Shown: positions 17,201 through 24,467 of the stretch, one piece after another
Position numbering within the stretch: position 1 is the stretch's first letter
How the letters are laid out: the number at the start of each line of letters is the position of its first letter
From: Sutcliffiella horikoshii
GTDB taxonomy: Bacteria; Bacillota; Bacilli; Bacillales; Bacillaceae_I
Direction: 5' to 3'
Assembly: GCA_001636495.1 (NCBI GenBank)
Contig: KV440964.1
Span: 3,860,666-3,924,665, forward strand
Length of the DNA stretch: 64,000 bases
Translations under genes and position numbers: made by a program
The notes under the pieces: model-generated
Told to the model about the DNA's origin: nothing
Databases searched by the model: none
What the model saw: only the letters and a program-made list of their open reading frames with translations

Positions 17201-17426
17201 TCACAGAAGCCAGTTTCGGACAGCTGCAGCTTGCATGAAAACCTCCAAGACCATCAGCCTTGATAACAACTTGGAAATCCTCGGTCGTGGATACAATGGC
17301 CTCACATTTTTCATCCGTATATTCCTCTATTTTTACTTTGTCCGCACGAAGAAAAGCCTCCCCTCTTTTATAGGAGACGGAACCACATAGCTCTTGGATG
17401 ATTTTCGGATTAACTTTTATGTTCAT
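14277..17426 (-). CDS. SWIM zinc-finger SNF2-family helicase
   Basis: 1049 residues. It has an N-terminal SWIM zinc finger (CxC at about 67/69 and CxH at 79/81), a bacterial SNF2-associated region (about 100-560), then the two-lobed SNF2 ATPase: LADDMGLGKT (Walker A), DEAQ (motif II), LTGTPVENS (III), SQFTKMLELI (IV) and GGTGLNLTGAD / QAADRAHRMGQ (V/VI). It probably translocates on double-stranded DNA in the cytoplasm. ATG 17426 has AAGGAG eight bases upstream and is preferred over the frame opening at 17486. It appears co-transcribed with the downstream DUF2161 gene. Confidence 0.85.
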   Translation of the reverse strand: MNIKVNPKIIQELCGSVSYKRGEAFLRADKVKIEEYTDEKCEAIVSTTEDFQVVIKADGLGGFHASCSCPKLASVKKECQHIAAVLLTIHDSNQYERAGHGLSDEVFRLFHSDTKRTSGHQLHFEKRKVLDLAFIIKPVIVDGSNAVLAIELVLNQTAVGDIRELLKAVKYGEPSNLYDHTIHCFKRETDVVIQSLIDILYDEKVYPEEVSGQPHELIIPPSSFSKLASLLKHAPDVKFVHGGNAYEGFKVSKEPLSLRFSFTEEGDKGFVLKVDGLEHLWVLTAYSSVMIEGKLISLDTDDCRRLGELKRMLDSSKTNDIPIAANQVQMFVDKVVPGLRKLGKVELDESVTKRFAKTPLVSKLYLDRVKNRLLASVEFHYEQVIINPLDPKEQRMNPMFIRDREKEEIILQLMEDSEFGSTEEGYFLHNEELEYEFLYHTLPKLQRFVQVYATTAVRNRIFRENAKPQIRVRVKKERTNWLEFKFELDGIPESQIRQLLGALEEKRKYYRMRNGSLLSLETREFEEIQRFLEANPVQAEDLEQGLDVPIIKGFKMMDSVQGETVFSLEDSFRQFLEEIRNPSSENIPVPPQVDGILRDYQKHGFRWMKTLAHYGFGGILADDMGLGKTLQSITFILSELEDIRRKSCPVLIVCPSSLTYNWLSELMKFAPEIKTMIVDGSRKEREHALSQLKEVDVVITSYPLLRRDINSFASKVFHTTFFDEAQAFKNPITQTARAVKRLESDYKFALTGTPVENSLEELWSIFHVVFPELFMGLKEYSNLTRKTIARRIRPFLLRRVKEDVLAELPKKQESMESVELLPEQKKLYVAYLAKLRHDTLKHLNKDTLRKNKIRILAGLTRLRQICCHPTLFVDGYKGSSGKFEMLLQLMEESQRSGRRVLIFSQFTKMLELIGRELAYQGLPFFYLDGQTPSEERVERCERFNSGERDFFLISLKAGGTGLNLTGADTVILYDLWWNPAVEDQAADRAHRMGQTQTVQVIKLVARGTIEEKMNELQDKKRHLIEEIIDPDEKVSTSLTDEDIREILSI

Positions 17427-17491
17427 GGTTGCTACTCCTTTCAGAGGGATGGATTTCTTACTCATAATTATGATTGTATCACACAACTAAA

Positions 17492-17523
17492 AAGCACAGC
17501 TTCATAGACTGGCAAGCTGCGCT
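17492..17523 (-). terminator. Terminator after the alpha-helical regulator gene
   Basis: On the minus strand AGCGCAGCTT pairs with AAGCTGTGCT and is followed by five T, beginning 8 bases after the stop at 17531. Confidence 0.7.
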
Positions 17524-17530
17524 TTCTTTT

Positions 17531-18037
17531 CTATTGTACTCCCCCCAGAGTCTTTAACTTCAAATTATCGAGGGCTTCGTTCACCTTATCAAGGTCATGT
17601 ATCTTCTTCTCCAAAAAGAACTGAATCACAAGGTCGTACGTATCGCTTCCAGATAAGGAATACCCTGCGGATCCCAGCAGTTCCTCTGTTTCCTCTTTAT
17701 CAAGTTCCAAAGCGAAGGCCAGCGAAACCATCGTTGTCTTTTTGGGGCGGTAATCAGCATTGGAACGGATCTTGGAAAAATGCTTCCGGTCCATGCCCGC
17801 CTTTTTATAAATAGTGGAATCCTTTACACCTCTGCGGTCAATATAGGCAAACAACACCTGTTGCAAAGCAGGCTTTCTGTTGGCTTCAATGAATTCTTCC
17901 AACTCAAAGACTTCCCTTTTTTCCTCGAGAATAGGAGATTCGTTGTAACAGATGAAGTCCCTGCTCTCCAACATTTCTTGATTCTGATGCTGCCAAATAT
18001 AATCCTGCAGCTCCAACCATAGTTCTCTATCGAGCAT
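17531..18037 (-). CDS. Unidentified helical, HTH-like protein divergent from a vWA gene
   Basis: 168 residues from ATG 18037, which has GGAGGTGG upstream; the frame runs open to 18211 but that extension lacks a ribosome site and overlaps the divergent gene. The C-terminal half contains STIYKKAGMDRKHFSKIRSN, KKTTMVSLAFALEL and EELLGSAGYSLS, which look like a Cro/XRE-type helix-turn-helix core ('rigid' regulator half). Charged N-terminal helices (EELEEFI-type) precede it. No enzyme motif is visible. I know similar proteins beside vWA genes in Firmicutes but no function. A regulator or adaptor role is only inferred. Confidence 0.6.
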   Translation of the reverse strand: MLDRELWLELQDYIWQHQNQEMLESRDFICYNESPILEEKREVFELEEFIEANRKPALQQVLFAYIDRRGVKDSTIYKKAGMDRKHFSKIRSNADYRPKKTTMVSLAFALELDKEETEELLGSAGYSLSGSDTYDLVIQFFLEKKIHDLDKVNEALDNLKLKTLGGVQ

Positions 18038-18122
18038 TTCTCCACCTCCAAATGTCGCATTCGGAGCGACCATTTTATGGATATTATTAGTTACTATTAT
18101 AGCATGAAGGAGGATGATAAAT

Positions 18123-18734
18123 ATGAATAAAAACTTAACGGAGATTATTTTCCTATTGGACAGAAGCGGATCGATGTCAGGACTTGAAAGAGACACAATC
18201 GGAGGCTTCAACTCATTCCTGGAGCGGCAATGTCAGCATAAAGGAGAAACACTCGTTACCACTGTGCTGTTCGATGATGCAGTGGAAATCCTTTGGAACG
18301 GTGTGAATGCGAAAAGTGTCAAGTTAACGAGAAAGGATTATTATGTCAGGGGCTCCACCTCCCTGTTGGATGCAATTGGAAAAACCATTCTTGATGTAGG
18401 GAACCGATTGGCGAGGACACCTGAAGCTACAAGACCAGGGAGTGTCATTTTTGTCATCACGACTGACGGCATGGAAAACTCAAGCATGGAATTCACCTAT
18501 TCGAAAGTAAAAGAACTGATCCACCATCAACAGGAGAAATACAGCTGGCAGTTCCTCTTCATGGGTGCGAATATTGATGTGGCTAAGGAAGCGGAAAGCT
18601 TGGGGATACAGGAGGACCAGGCCTTTCATTTTGAGGCAACGGATACAGGGGTCGAGATAATGTATGATTCTGTTTGTGAAATGGTATCAGAGAAGAGAAT
18701 GCAGGTTCAAAATTTGGATATTGAAAACTCATAG
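18123..18734 (+). CDS. vWA (MIDAS) domain protein, TerY-like
   Basis: 203 residues, essentially one von Willebrand A domain. The metal-ion-dependent adhesion site is intact: DRSGS (about residues 12-16), the conserved Thr/Ser in RGSTSLLDA (about 77-85) and TTDGMEN (about 116-122). There is no signal peptide, so it is cytoplasmic, like TerY-type vWA proteins. The partner is presumably the divergent helical protein. ATG 18123 has AAGGAGG nine bases upstream; the earlier ATG at 18114 overlaps that site and is rejected. Confidence 0.8.
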   Translation: MNKNLTEIIFLLDRSGSMSGLERDTIGGFNSFLERQCQHKGETLVTTVLFDDAVEILWNGVNAKSVKLTRKDYYVRGSTSLLDAIGKTILDVGNRLARTPEATRPGSVIFVITTDGMENSSMEFTYSKVKELIHHQQEKYSWQFLFMGANIDVAKEAESLGIQEDQAFHFEATDTGVEIMYDSVCEMVSEKRMQVQNLDIENS

Positions 18735-18751
18735 TAAATCAAAACACGCAA

Positions 18752-18798
18752 AAGAGAACCCGTCCGTGCAAATCCAAAAAACGGGTTCTCTTATTTTT
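18752..18798. terminator. Bidirectional terminator between the vWA and amidase genes
   Basis: AAGAGAACCCGT and ACGGGTTCTCTT are exact complements with A/T-rich flanks on both sides, lying between convergent genes. Confidence 0.85.
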
Positions 18799-18802
18799 CC
18801 TA

Positions 18803-20305
18803 CTACTTGGTAATTGCAGCAAATAGCCTTTCTGTCCCCACCCACAACTCCGACTCCTCCACTTGTCTTGCCATTTGCAAAAGCAATTCTTCATTTCCCC
18901 GGGCAGCCATGAACTGGACACCTACAGGTAAGCCATCTTGTGTGGCATGCACAGGCAATGACATCGCGGGTTGACCTGTTAGGTTAGCAAGCTGTGTAAA
19001 CGGCACTCTTTTCAGGCTTTCTTGCACCAACTGTTCCACAATTCCCATTTTCTTAAGAAGTGTTGCGGATCCCAATTTACCTGTTACCTGGAGAGCAATA
19101 CTTTCTAGAGGCTTCAGCTTGTGGTCCCCAATTCTTGCTGGAGGAAAGGCGGTCGTAGGCGTGATATAGAAATCATAGGTTTCATGGAAATCCTCCATCT
19201 CATATGCCGCTATATCCCATTCCCTCAGACTGAGAACAAACTCTTGCGCTGACATGGATTTTCCAATTAAGGAAAGCAGCCAGGTTGCCGGTTCCACATC
19301 ATTTAGTGTAGCTTTTCTGGCAAGTATCTCCTCCAGCATGGTAACCATTGCACTGACTTCTCCAAAATAGAGGGATAGATAGCTATTGGCTATTTTCTTC
19401 CCATCCACCGGTGCAACCACTTCTTCTACGATATGACCAGAAGACTCAAGGAATTTTACCGTTTTCATGACAGCCTCCACGCAATCGGGGTGGACTTCTG
19501 TGCTAATCGGTGATTGGACGGAAAAGGCAATACGCAGCTTCCTTTCTAATGGTTGTTGGAGCTTCTCCAAATAACTTCCTTCGTAGATTGGAGTGGAGAA
19601 TGCCGCTCCTTTTTCCATCCCTTTCAGCTCATCAAGGACGGCTGCACTATCTCGTACCGTCCTAGTCAATACATGCTCCACCGCTGCCCCCTGCCAAAAG
19701 CGGCCAAATTGGGGGCCGACAGGGGTTCTTCCTCTTGTAGGCTTCAAGCCGAACAAGCCACAATAGGCTGCTGGAATCCGGATGGAACCCCCGCCGTCAT
19801 TGGCTCCTGCTATTGGGACCATTCCGGAAGCCACGGCTGCTGCAGATCCGCCACTTGAACCTCCCGGTGTGTGTGACAGCTTCCATGGATTTCTTGCAGG
19901 ACCGTAAACAACAGGTTCCGTTATCGCCATTAAACCGAACTCTGGCACATTGGTTTGACCTAAAAACAGGAAACCGCTTTTCCTTAGTCGTTTCACATAT
20001 TCAGAATCTATCTTTGCTCTATAGTTGACTAAAGCTCTAGAACCTAGGGTTTTCGGTTCCCCTTTGACTTCCTGGCCGATATCCTTCAGTAGGGTTGGAA
20101 CTCCTGCAAACTGTCCGGTGGAATCACTATCGGCGGCTACTCTTGCCTGCTCATACATCGTATGGATGACTGCATTTAACTCAGGATTTTGTGTTTCAAT
20201 TTCGCTAACGGCGATTTCCAACAACTCTGTGGGCTTGACCTGCTTCTTTTTCACCAATTCGGCCAGCCCAAGTCCGTCATAGTTTTTGTATTCATGCTTC
20301 TTCAA
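18803..20305 (-). CDS. Amidase signature family amidase
   Basis: 500 residues. The Ser-cisSer-Lys triad of amidase-signature enzymes is complete: K74 in VPTLLKD, S150 in the [14 protein letters not shown] segment and S174 in [14 protein letters not shown]. These enzymes hydrolyse amide bonds of small molecules or, as GatA, work on tRNA. No gatB or gatC is adjacent and the overall sequence resembles stand-alone amidases, so GatA is unlikely. The start is TTG with GAGAGGTGAT upstream. It is a single gene, and no signal peptide is seen. Confidence 0.85.
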   Translation of the reverse strand: MKKHEYKNYDGLGLAELVKKKQVKPTELLEIAVSEIETQNPELNAVIHTMYEQARVAADSDSTGQFAGVPTLLKDIGQEVKGEPKTLGSRALVNYRAKIDSEYVKRLRKSGFLFLGQTNVPEFGLMAITEPVVYGPARNPWKLSHTPGGSSGGSAAAVASGMVPIAGANDGGGSIRIPAAYCGLFGLKPTRGRTPVGPQFGRFWQGAAVEHVLTRTVRDSAAVLDELKGMEKGAAFSTPIYEGSYLEKLQQPLERKLRIAFSVQSPISTEVHPDCVEAVMKTVKFLESSGHIVEEVVAPVDGKKIANSYLSLYFGEVSAMVTMLEEILARKATLNDVEPATWLLSLIGKSMSAQEFVLSLREWDIAAYEMEDFHETYDFYITPTTAFPPARIGDHKLKPLESIALQVTGKLGSATLLKKMGIVEQLVQESLKRVPFTQLANLTGQPAMSLPVHATQDGLPVGVQFMAARGNEELLLQMARQVEESELWVGTERLFAAITK

Positions 20306-20498
20306 CGTTTATCACCTCTCTATACTGTATTCTGCAATGAAGATGAATAAACCTCTGCTTTCTAGTCAACCTCTAATCTTGGCTTAGTAGGATTATTTCA
20401 CTCCTTACACCAAAGCCCATCTCCCAACATAGGCTAATGTACATAGATTCATATTTTATTTCTTGGGCTTGTTCGCCTTGGAGGGGAGTTCGGTTTAG

Positions 20499-20756
20499 AT
20501 GGAATTGACTGCGGCGCATTGGATGTATTTGGTGGGTACGTTGGTTATTATTTTTACGATGTTGTTCAGGCAGAATGTGGTGGTTCCTGCCATCTTGGTG
20601 ACATTTTTGGTGGGGTGGATATTCAGCGGATCGTTCACCTTTGGGCTACAAACCATATTCAATGCCAGTTTGGTAGCAGCGGGAGAGCTATTTAACATCT
20701 TCCTGATCATCGCCATCATCAAGTGGCTCTGTGATACCTGTCAAGAAAGATGTTAA
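20499..20756 (+). pseudogene. 5' fragment of an unidentified membrane protein gene, cut at a junction
   Basis: About 73 residues of a hydrophobic protein (MELTAAHWMYLVG..., then two long helices and a third beginning [10 protein letters not shown]) run into unrelated sequence near 20717-20722 and end at a chance stop at 20756. The rest of the protein is missing; the sequence beyond the junction is the opposite strand of ptsG. The family looks like a multi-pass transporter but I cannot name it. GGAGGGG lies upstream of the start, somewhat far. The abrupt end in mid-helix shows truncation, not a small native protein. Confidence 0.6.
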
Positions 20757-21689
20757 TGCCGCAGAACCCATGATACCAGCAACATACTTCTTGTTTTCAG
20801 GACGTGCACAATGATAGATTGCTAGCGCAGCTGCCGGAAGACCGAACATCATGAATGGGAATTTACCAGTCATGAACGTACCTGCCGTAAGTTCGGCACC
20901 GTCTTTCACCTGCTCCATGAAAATACGTTGGTCCCCACGAACCAATTCTCCTGCTGCGTTGGTATAAGAACCAAATTCAAACCAGAATGGAGAATAGAAA
21001 ATATGATGCAAACCAAATGGGATCAGTCCACGTTCAATGACACCGAAAATAAATGCTGCCAATGTACGGTTTGATTCTGTCATAAAGTAAGAGAATGTAT
21101 TTAATCCCTCTTGCGCGAATGGCCAGATAAAGTTCATAACCACCCCAAGCACAAGTGCGGATGCCGCTGTCGCAATCGGAACGAAACGCTTGCCTGCAAA
21201 GAATCCTAAGTAAGATGGCAATTCAATATTGTAAAATTTATTGTACATATAGGCACCGAGCACCCCGGCTATGATACCGCCGAATACCCCGGTTTGAAGG
21301 GTTGGAATTCCTAAAACATTTGCAAGTGCAGGGTCACTTCCGACCTGTTCAGCAGTAACTCCACTGATAACACTCATCGTAACGTTCATAATTAGGTAAC
21401 CAATCATTGCTGCAAGACCGGCAACCCCGTCTCCTCCAGCAAGTCCAATGGCTACCCCGATGGCAAAGAGTAGTGGCAGGTTGGAGAATACGATGCTTCC
21501 CGCCTGTTCCATGATTTGTGCCAGTAGCACGATTGAGTCTGCCTCTAGAAAGCCGAGGCGGCTAGTTAAGTTCGGGTTTTGCATGGCATTACCGAATGCA
21601 AGAAGGATTCCTGCTGCTGGTAGCAATGCGACAGGAAGCATGAGGGCTTTCCCGATACGTTGCAGTAAACCGAATGATTTCTTGAACAT
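20722..21689 (-). pseudogene. ptsG: ptsG, glucose PTS EIIC truncated in mid-domain
   Basis: About 322 residues of a normal glucose-type EIIC (ribosome site [26 protein letters not shown]; many TM helices; [23 protein letters not shown]). Immediately after the conserved TGITEP the frame enters foreign DNA and stops within a dozen codons at 20688. Full-length PtsG is about 700 residues and also needs the rest of EIIC plus EIIB (with its phospho-Cys) and EIIA, all missing here. It cannot transport by itself as a PTS permease. The intact GlcT gene and RNA target upstream show that the normal locus stood here. Confidence 0.85.
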
Positions 21690-21740
21690 TTGTTGTTCCT
21701 CCTAGGTATTTTTATATGCGTGGCAGAACCCTCAGAAAAA

Positions 21741-21850
21741 CAAAAAGGCATGAGTCAAAAGAAAAGGTACACGAAGGAAAGGTAGATATACTTCTACCGT
21801 GTTTCTTCGTTTACGCTTTCTTCCGCTCATGCCTGCATGACCAGTAACAC
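21741..21850 (-). promoter_or_regulatory. GlcT-controlled RAT / terminator before ptsG
   Basis: On the minus strand the leader begins CACGTGTTACTGGTCATGCA and contains GGCATGAG (21833-21826), which pairs with CTCATGCC (21754-21747) before TTTTTG and more T. The upstream arm is the RNA antiterminator target that GlcT binds in the ptsG leader of Bacillus. The loop is unusually long (about 70 nt) and holds a smaller hairpin (GGTAGA/TCTACC). Confidence 0.75.
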
Positions 21851-21872
21851 GTGAAAAAAGTGTTTCGGATAT

Positions 21873-22703
21873 TTATTGTTTTGCAAGCCTTTGCAAATGT
21901 AGAGTCAGGTAGACTGCCTCAGCATCTGGGACTGGCTTGTGTAAGTTCTGCTGCATAATTTTAATCAATTTCCATGCTAGATTGTAGCACACAGGATATT
22001 CAGCTTGCAACACTTTTGCGAGCGCTTCCTGATTTTCTGGACGATTTTCGTCTTTTTGCACCCTTTCAATCGACGCATGAAAATGACGGATTAGTCTCAA
22101 GTAGTTCACATCTGTCCGATCAACAGAGATTTTCAGTGATTCTTCAATGACACCCACCATTCTGCTGATTAGCTGGGTATGCTTGTTGATCTCCGACAAT
22201 TCCCGGTTGGTTAACGCGCTATGGATGTGTAAGGTAATGAATCCGACTTCTCCAACTGGAACGGAGATCCCAAGCTTTTCATTCAACCACTCCACAATTT
22301 CAAGTGCCACCGTATATTCTTTGGGGTAGGCGAGTTCCGTCTCCGTCAGGAAGGGGTTTTTTATATCCAGTCCCTGTTGAATTCTTTTTACGGCAAAATA
22401 AAGATGATCTGTCAATCCGACATGGATATGTTCATTCAACCGAACTTCGAAACGCTTCTCAATTCGCTCTATACATTCATTCATCAAACCGATGAATGAT
22501 TCATCAACATAATTCAATAATTGTTTATATTGTTGCTGCTCTTCCTGGTCGCGAAGCACAAAAAACTTCTCCGCGCTCTCAACAGAAATATCTTCCCCGG
22601 TACGTTTCCCAAAGCCGATTCCTTTCCCTGTCAAGATCACTTCATTGTACTCCGGGTGCGCAGCAATCAACACATTGTTATTCAAGACTTTCTTTACACG
22701 CAT
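21873..22703 (-). CDS. glcT: GlcT, ptsG transcription antiterminator (BglG family)
   Basis: 276 residues: an N-terminal RNA-binding CAT domain (1-57; MRVKKVLNNNVLIA, GKGIGFGKRTGE) and two PTS regulation domains (about 65-170 and 172-276) with the usual His residues (HIHVGLTDHL; FITLHIHSA; LIRHF; TLHLQRL). EII-glucose phosphorylates GlcT to switch it off; glucose relieves this and GlcT then prevents termination in the ptsG leader. Here its target operon is cut off, so GlcT is probably a relic or controls something elsewhere. ATG 22703 with GGAGG seven bases upstream is preferred to the frame opening at 22811. Confidence 0.85.
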   Translation of the reverse strand: MRVKKVLNNNVLIAAHPEYNEVILTGKGIGFGKRTGEDISVESAEKFFVLRDQEEQQQYKQLLNYVDESFIGLMNECIERIEKRFEVRLNEHIHVGLTDHLYFAVKRIQQGLDIKNPFLTETELAYPKEYTVALEIVEWLNEKLGISVPVGEVGFITLHIHSALTNRELSEINKHTQLISRMVGVIEESLKISVDRTDVNYLRLIRHFHASIERVQKDENRPENQEALAKVLQAEYPVCYNLAWKLIKIMQQNLHKPVPDAEAVYLTLHLQRLAKQ

Positions 22704-22910
22704 GGCCATTCCTCCGGTGTATCTAAAACTGCAATATATACTAAAGTACGCTACGAAGAAGACAGAGTCAAGCGAGCAAATTTTCCAAATGGTCCCACAC
22801 TGATCCAACATTCCATTTCAAACGTTACTTAGTAAGAAAGCCTTATTTCTTCTTTTAACAAGAACAATAAAGATATAATAAAGATAATCACATAAAAAAG
22901 GAGAAAACCT

Positions 22911-23465
22911 ATGCAGAATAAGGACTATCTTCTGTATGAGCGGATTAGAAAAAAAGATAAAACCGCTCTTGAAGAACTGTACGACAGGTACGAAAAGATC
23001 TTGTATTCCTTTTTATTGAAAATCACCAATGACCATGACATAGCCGAAGAGGCGATGCAGGATGTATTTATCAAGATTTGGCAGGGAACAGGAATCTATG
23101 ATGAGTCAAAGGGCAAGTTCCGATCATGGCTGTTCACCATTGCCCGAAATAAAGCCTTGGATATTATTCGCAAGCAACAACGAACACAAAGTGCCCCAAT
23201 AGAGGATGTTGAACCATTCCTTCAATCTTCTAATTCCACCGAAAAAGAGACAGAGTGGAAAGAAGAGCAGAAAGTCATTAGAGAAGCGGTCTCCACATTA
23301 TCCGATGACCAAAGGAAGATGGTCCATTATATGTATTTTAAAGGTTATACTCAACAGAAAATAGCCGAGTTAACCGGCATACCGCTTGGGACCGTAAAGG
23401 GAAGGATACGGCTGGCACTAAAAAAACTGAAACCGTTGCTTGCAGATAGGAGGGGGAGTATATGA
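22911..23465 (+). CDS. ECF-type RNA polymerase sigma factor
   Basis: 184 residues, two-domain ECF sigma. Region 2 (about 20-90) has the polymerase-binding DVFIKIW and SWLFTIARNKALDIIRK; region 4 (about 125-180) has the HTH YTQQKIAELTGIPLGTVKGR. The stop overlaps the start of the following anti-sigma gene (TATATGAG), so the two are translationally coupled. AAAAAGGAG precedes the start and a TATAAT is at 22874-22879. The target regulon cannot be read from this window. Confidence 0.9.
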   Translation: MQNKDYLLYERIRKKDKTALEELYDRYEKILYSFLLKITNDHDIAEEAMQDVFIKIWQGTGIYDESKGKFRSWLFTIARNKALDIIRKQQRTQSAPIEDVEPFLQSSNSTEKETEWKEEQKVIREAVSTLSDDQRKMVHYMYFKGYTQQKIAELTGIPLGTVKGRIRLALKKLKPLLADRRGSI

Positions 23466-24199
23466 GTCAGAAATGTGAGTTAGTGTTGGACTATTTCAAT
23501 GGTCACCTAACACAAACAGAGAGAGAAGCATTCGAACAGCACTTAGCCACCTGTCCCGAATGTCAGGAAGAATTAGCGGAACTTCAAGATCTGTTAGGAG
23601 ATGTTGCCCTTGTGTCAGAACAGGCCTCACCCCCACCGGAAATGAAGAAGCGAATTTTGGATAATGTGTTTGCTGAAGACGATAACATTGTCACACCCAT
23701 CACTACCATAAAAGAAAGCGAAACACCAATCACCAATAACGGACGAAAAACAAAACCGTGGCTGACCACGTTACTTGCTGCATCTCTGTTGCTTTCTTTG
23801 ATTGGAAACGGCTATTTTATGATGCAAAACGAAGAAGGCACAGAAACGGTAACAGAAGAATTAAATCAACCAGAGAGTGTTGTCACCCTGCAACCTTCGG
23901 ATACTGCCGGTAGCGGATTTGCAGCACTTTTCCAACAGGAGCAGGCACTATCCGTTATGATTCAGACGCAGGACTTGCCTGAACTTAGCGGAAATGAAGT
24001 GTATCAGGTATGGTTGCTCAAGGATGGAGCACCTATACCGGCTGGTGCTTTCACTATTGATGATCAAGGTAAAGGCTATGTGTTCCATAACGTTGAACAG
24101 ACGGCTGCGGAAGATTGGGATACTATCGCGATCACGTTGGAGCCTCAAAGCGGGAATGAATTGCCTGAAGGGAAGATTCATTTATCGGCGGGGTTGTGA
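23462..24199 (+). CDS. Membrane anti-sigma factor, RskA type with zinc finger
   Basis: 245 residues. The N-terminal ZAS motif is present (H27-xxx-C31-xx-C34 with C5), a single TM helix lies at about 99-119 (WLTTLLAASLLLSLIGNG), and the extracytoplasmic part ends in an RskA-like domain (ALSVMIQ..., YQVWLLKDG, AITLEPQSG). It should hold the upstream ECF sigma factor at the membrane until an envelope signal triggers release or proteolysis. The 4-base overlap with the sigma gene confirms the pairing. Confidence 0.9.
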   Translation: MSQKCELVLDYFNGHLTQTEREAFEQHLATCPECQEELAELQDLLGDVALVSEQASPPPEMKKRILDNVFAEDDNIVTPITTIKESETPITNNGRKTKPWLTTLLAASLLLSLIGNGYFMMQNEEGTETVTEELNQPESVVTLQPSDTAGSGFAALFQQEQALSVMIQTQDLPELSGNEVYQVWLLKDGAPIPAGAFTIDDQGKGYVFHNVEQTAAEDWDTIAITLEPQSGNELPEGKIHLSAGL

Positions 24200-24202
24200 T
24201 TT

Positions 24203-24403
24203 ATGAAGACTTCTGTCACCAGATAATCTTAGCAATAACGTCTTCATGACCTTGATTAAGACCTCTATTACCTAAAAATCTTTGAACTCAGGTCCTCATA
24301 AGCCCTATGAAGACTTCCGTTACGCAAAAACTTAGGTGCGCAGGTCTTCATAACCTCTATGAAGACTTCTGTCACCGGAAAATTTTGAAACTCAGGTCTT
24401 CAA
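24203..24403 (+). repeat. Four-unit hairpin array with a strict 52-bp period
   Basis: Imperfect palindromic 45-bp units begin at 24203, 24255, 24307 and 24359, exactly 52 bp apart, separated by 7-bp spacers. Consensus ends are ATGAAGACTTCTGTCACC and CTCAGGTCTTCAT, so each unit can fold as a stem-loop. Units have diverged at about a quarter of positions. The array fills the gap between the anti-sigma gene and the terminator at 24420. No ORF spans it convincingly. Confidence 0.75.
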
Positions 24404-24419
24404 TGTTCAAAATCAAAAG

Positions 24420-24460
24420 AAAAAGCTCGGAGCACATCTCATAAGTGCACCGAGCTTTTT
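24420..24460. terminator. Bidirectional terminator
   Basis: AAAAAGCTCGGAGCAC pairs with GTGCACCGAGCTTTTT. It serves the minus-strand M14 peptidase gene ending at 24468 and possibly the sigma/anti-sigma operon. Confidence 0.85.
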
Positions 24461-24467
24461 CCCTTGT

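Noticed and set aside
18038-18211. N-terminal extension of the helical regulator with a hydrophobic segment
   Set aside because: It overlaps the divergent vWA gene and has no ribosome site, whereas ATG 18037 has GGAGGTGG upstream.
18803-20305. GatA subunit of the Asp/Glu-tRNA amidotransferase
   Set aside because: Triad residues fit any amidase-signature enzyme, but gatC and gatB are absent and the C-terminal part resembles stand-alone amidases.
24203-24403. Regularly spaced repeats, considered as a CRISPR array
   Set aside because: Units are 45 bp with 7-bp spacers, are diverged from each other and palindromic throughout, and no cas genes are near. Spacers of 7 bp are far too short.
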